Shown piece after piece: positions 21,163-21,642 of a stretch of DNA of 21,642 nucleotides (position 1 is the stretch's first letter; the number at the start of each line of letters is the position of its first letter). A program made the position numbers and the translations under genes. The stretch comes from JBDTZF01 sp040005265. Lineage in GTDB: Bacteria > Verrucomicrobiota > Verrucomicrobiia > Chthoniobacterales > UBA10450. The stretch lies in contig JBDTZF010000034.1 of the NCBI GenBank assembly GCA_040005265.1, positions 1 through 21,642 on the forward strand. Reading direction: 5' to 3'. The notes under the pieces were generated by a model. It did no database searches and was not told the DNA's origin. It saw only the letters and a list, made by a program, of their open reading frames with translations.

Positions 21163-21642
21163 TCATCCTTCTTCTGCGGCTTTCTTTCTGGCAATGAATT
21201 GAACTACGGAGGCCAAACCGGTATGAAATTCGCCCTCAATCACTTCCCGTTCAATTTCCTGGGATAGGATCGTCTCACAATTCGGAAATTCTTTCTCGAT
21301 ATCCACGCGGGCCATGAGCATATCGGGATCTTTGGGGCCACCGGTATTCCGATTGACCTGTGCTTTTGTATAAGCCTCGAGAAGCATAATTCCGCCGGGC
21401 TTTAGGGAGCGCTCCACCAGACGATGCAGTCTCTTTCGAATATCACTTGGAAGATGCGCAGAGATCGAAACGACTGAGCCAAAAAAATTCTCCGGCGGTT
21501 CATAAGTCGCAAGGTCGGCAACTTCCGTTCGGATTGCCAGGCCTCTCGAGGCCGCCAGCTTTTGCGCCTTGGCCAGGCCTACTTCTGACCCGTCAACGCC
21601 CAGCACGTCCAATCCGAGTGAGGCCAGAAAGACGGCATTTCG
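21163..21642 (-). CDS. Class I SAM-dependent methyltransferase, 5' end cut by window edge
   Basis: The open frame runs to the right edge; the last 30 bases read RNAVFLASLG before LDVLGVDGSEVGLAKA, so the true start lies outside and the first Met/Leu codons inside the window are not starts. The text is the usual class I Rossmann core: end of motif I (RNAVFLA.LG), motif II acidic VDGS, then VADLATYEPPENFFGSVVSISAHLPSDIRKRLHRLVERSLKPGGIMLLEAYT, the motif from strand 4 to strand 5. This resembles the tellurite-resistance/TehB-like and related methyltransferases; the substrate is unknown. About 160 residues are visible; perhaps 40 are missing. Confidence 0.85.
   Translation of the reverse strand, partial: RNAVFLASLGLDVLGVDGSEVGLAKAQKLAASRGLAIRTEVADLATYEPPENFFGSVVSISAHLPSDIRKRLHRLVERSLKPGGIMLLEAYTKAQVNRNTGGPKDPDMLMARVDIEKEFPNCETILSQEIEREVIEGEFHTGLASVVQFIARKKAAEEG

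Overview
The window is a chromosomal segment (GC about 57%) from a Gram-negative, probably soil-dwelling bacterium. I infer Verrucomicrobiota, Chthoniobacterales-like. The grounds are secreted proteins with a shared beta-module/dockerin-like tail, a small basic RRM protein, a DUF1272 gene, and many intergenic palindromes of the kind seen in that group. This placement rests on recognition, not on a search. I see no phage, plasmid, transposase, CRISPR, rRNA or tRNA.

Layout. 1-4261: the start of a UPF0173-type metallo-hydrolase (-), an AlkA-like DNA glycosylase (+), a GYF_2/YIP1 membrane protein with a DUF2752 protein (+), an M23 endopeptidase (-) and a UDP-glucuronate 4-epimerase-like enzyme (+). 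4308-7819: two secreted proteins on the minus strand, one carrying a plastocyanin-type copper domain, that end in the same roughly 165-residue tail. 7954-9974: a sulfotransferase, a 470-base non-coding stretch and an RRM RNA-binding protein closed by a strong terminator. 10247-13277: a housekeeping block of miaA, hflX and nth. 13285-16870: a Fet4-like small membrane protein (-), a polytopic His-rich membrane protein with six TPRs, and a divergent arginase-fold protein. 16926-21642 (minus strand): two overlapping half-EamA (ArnE/F-like) transporters, a FemAB/GNAT-like acyltransferase, DUF1272, an FkbM methyltransferase, a small membrane protein and a truncated class I methyltransferase.

Function. 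miaA-hflX-nth plus the AlkA-like enzyme cover tRNA modification, ribosome rescue and base-excision repair. The epimerase, sulfotransferase, half-EamA pair, acyltransferase, FkbM methyltransferase and M23 peptidase all suit building or decorating envelope glycans, but they are dispersed and do not form one obvious operon.

Most notable features: (i) the duplicated secreted tail, one copy attached to a cupredoxin; (ii) a TPR membrane protein with several histidine motifs that could form a metal site; (iii) several families of palindromic interspersed elements filling nearly every long intergenic gap, including a two-copy element of about 85-103 bases at 1003-1088 and 17724-17826, an element overlapping the hflX stop codon, and a cluster at 19022-19505. 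No complete novel defence or mobile system is evident.
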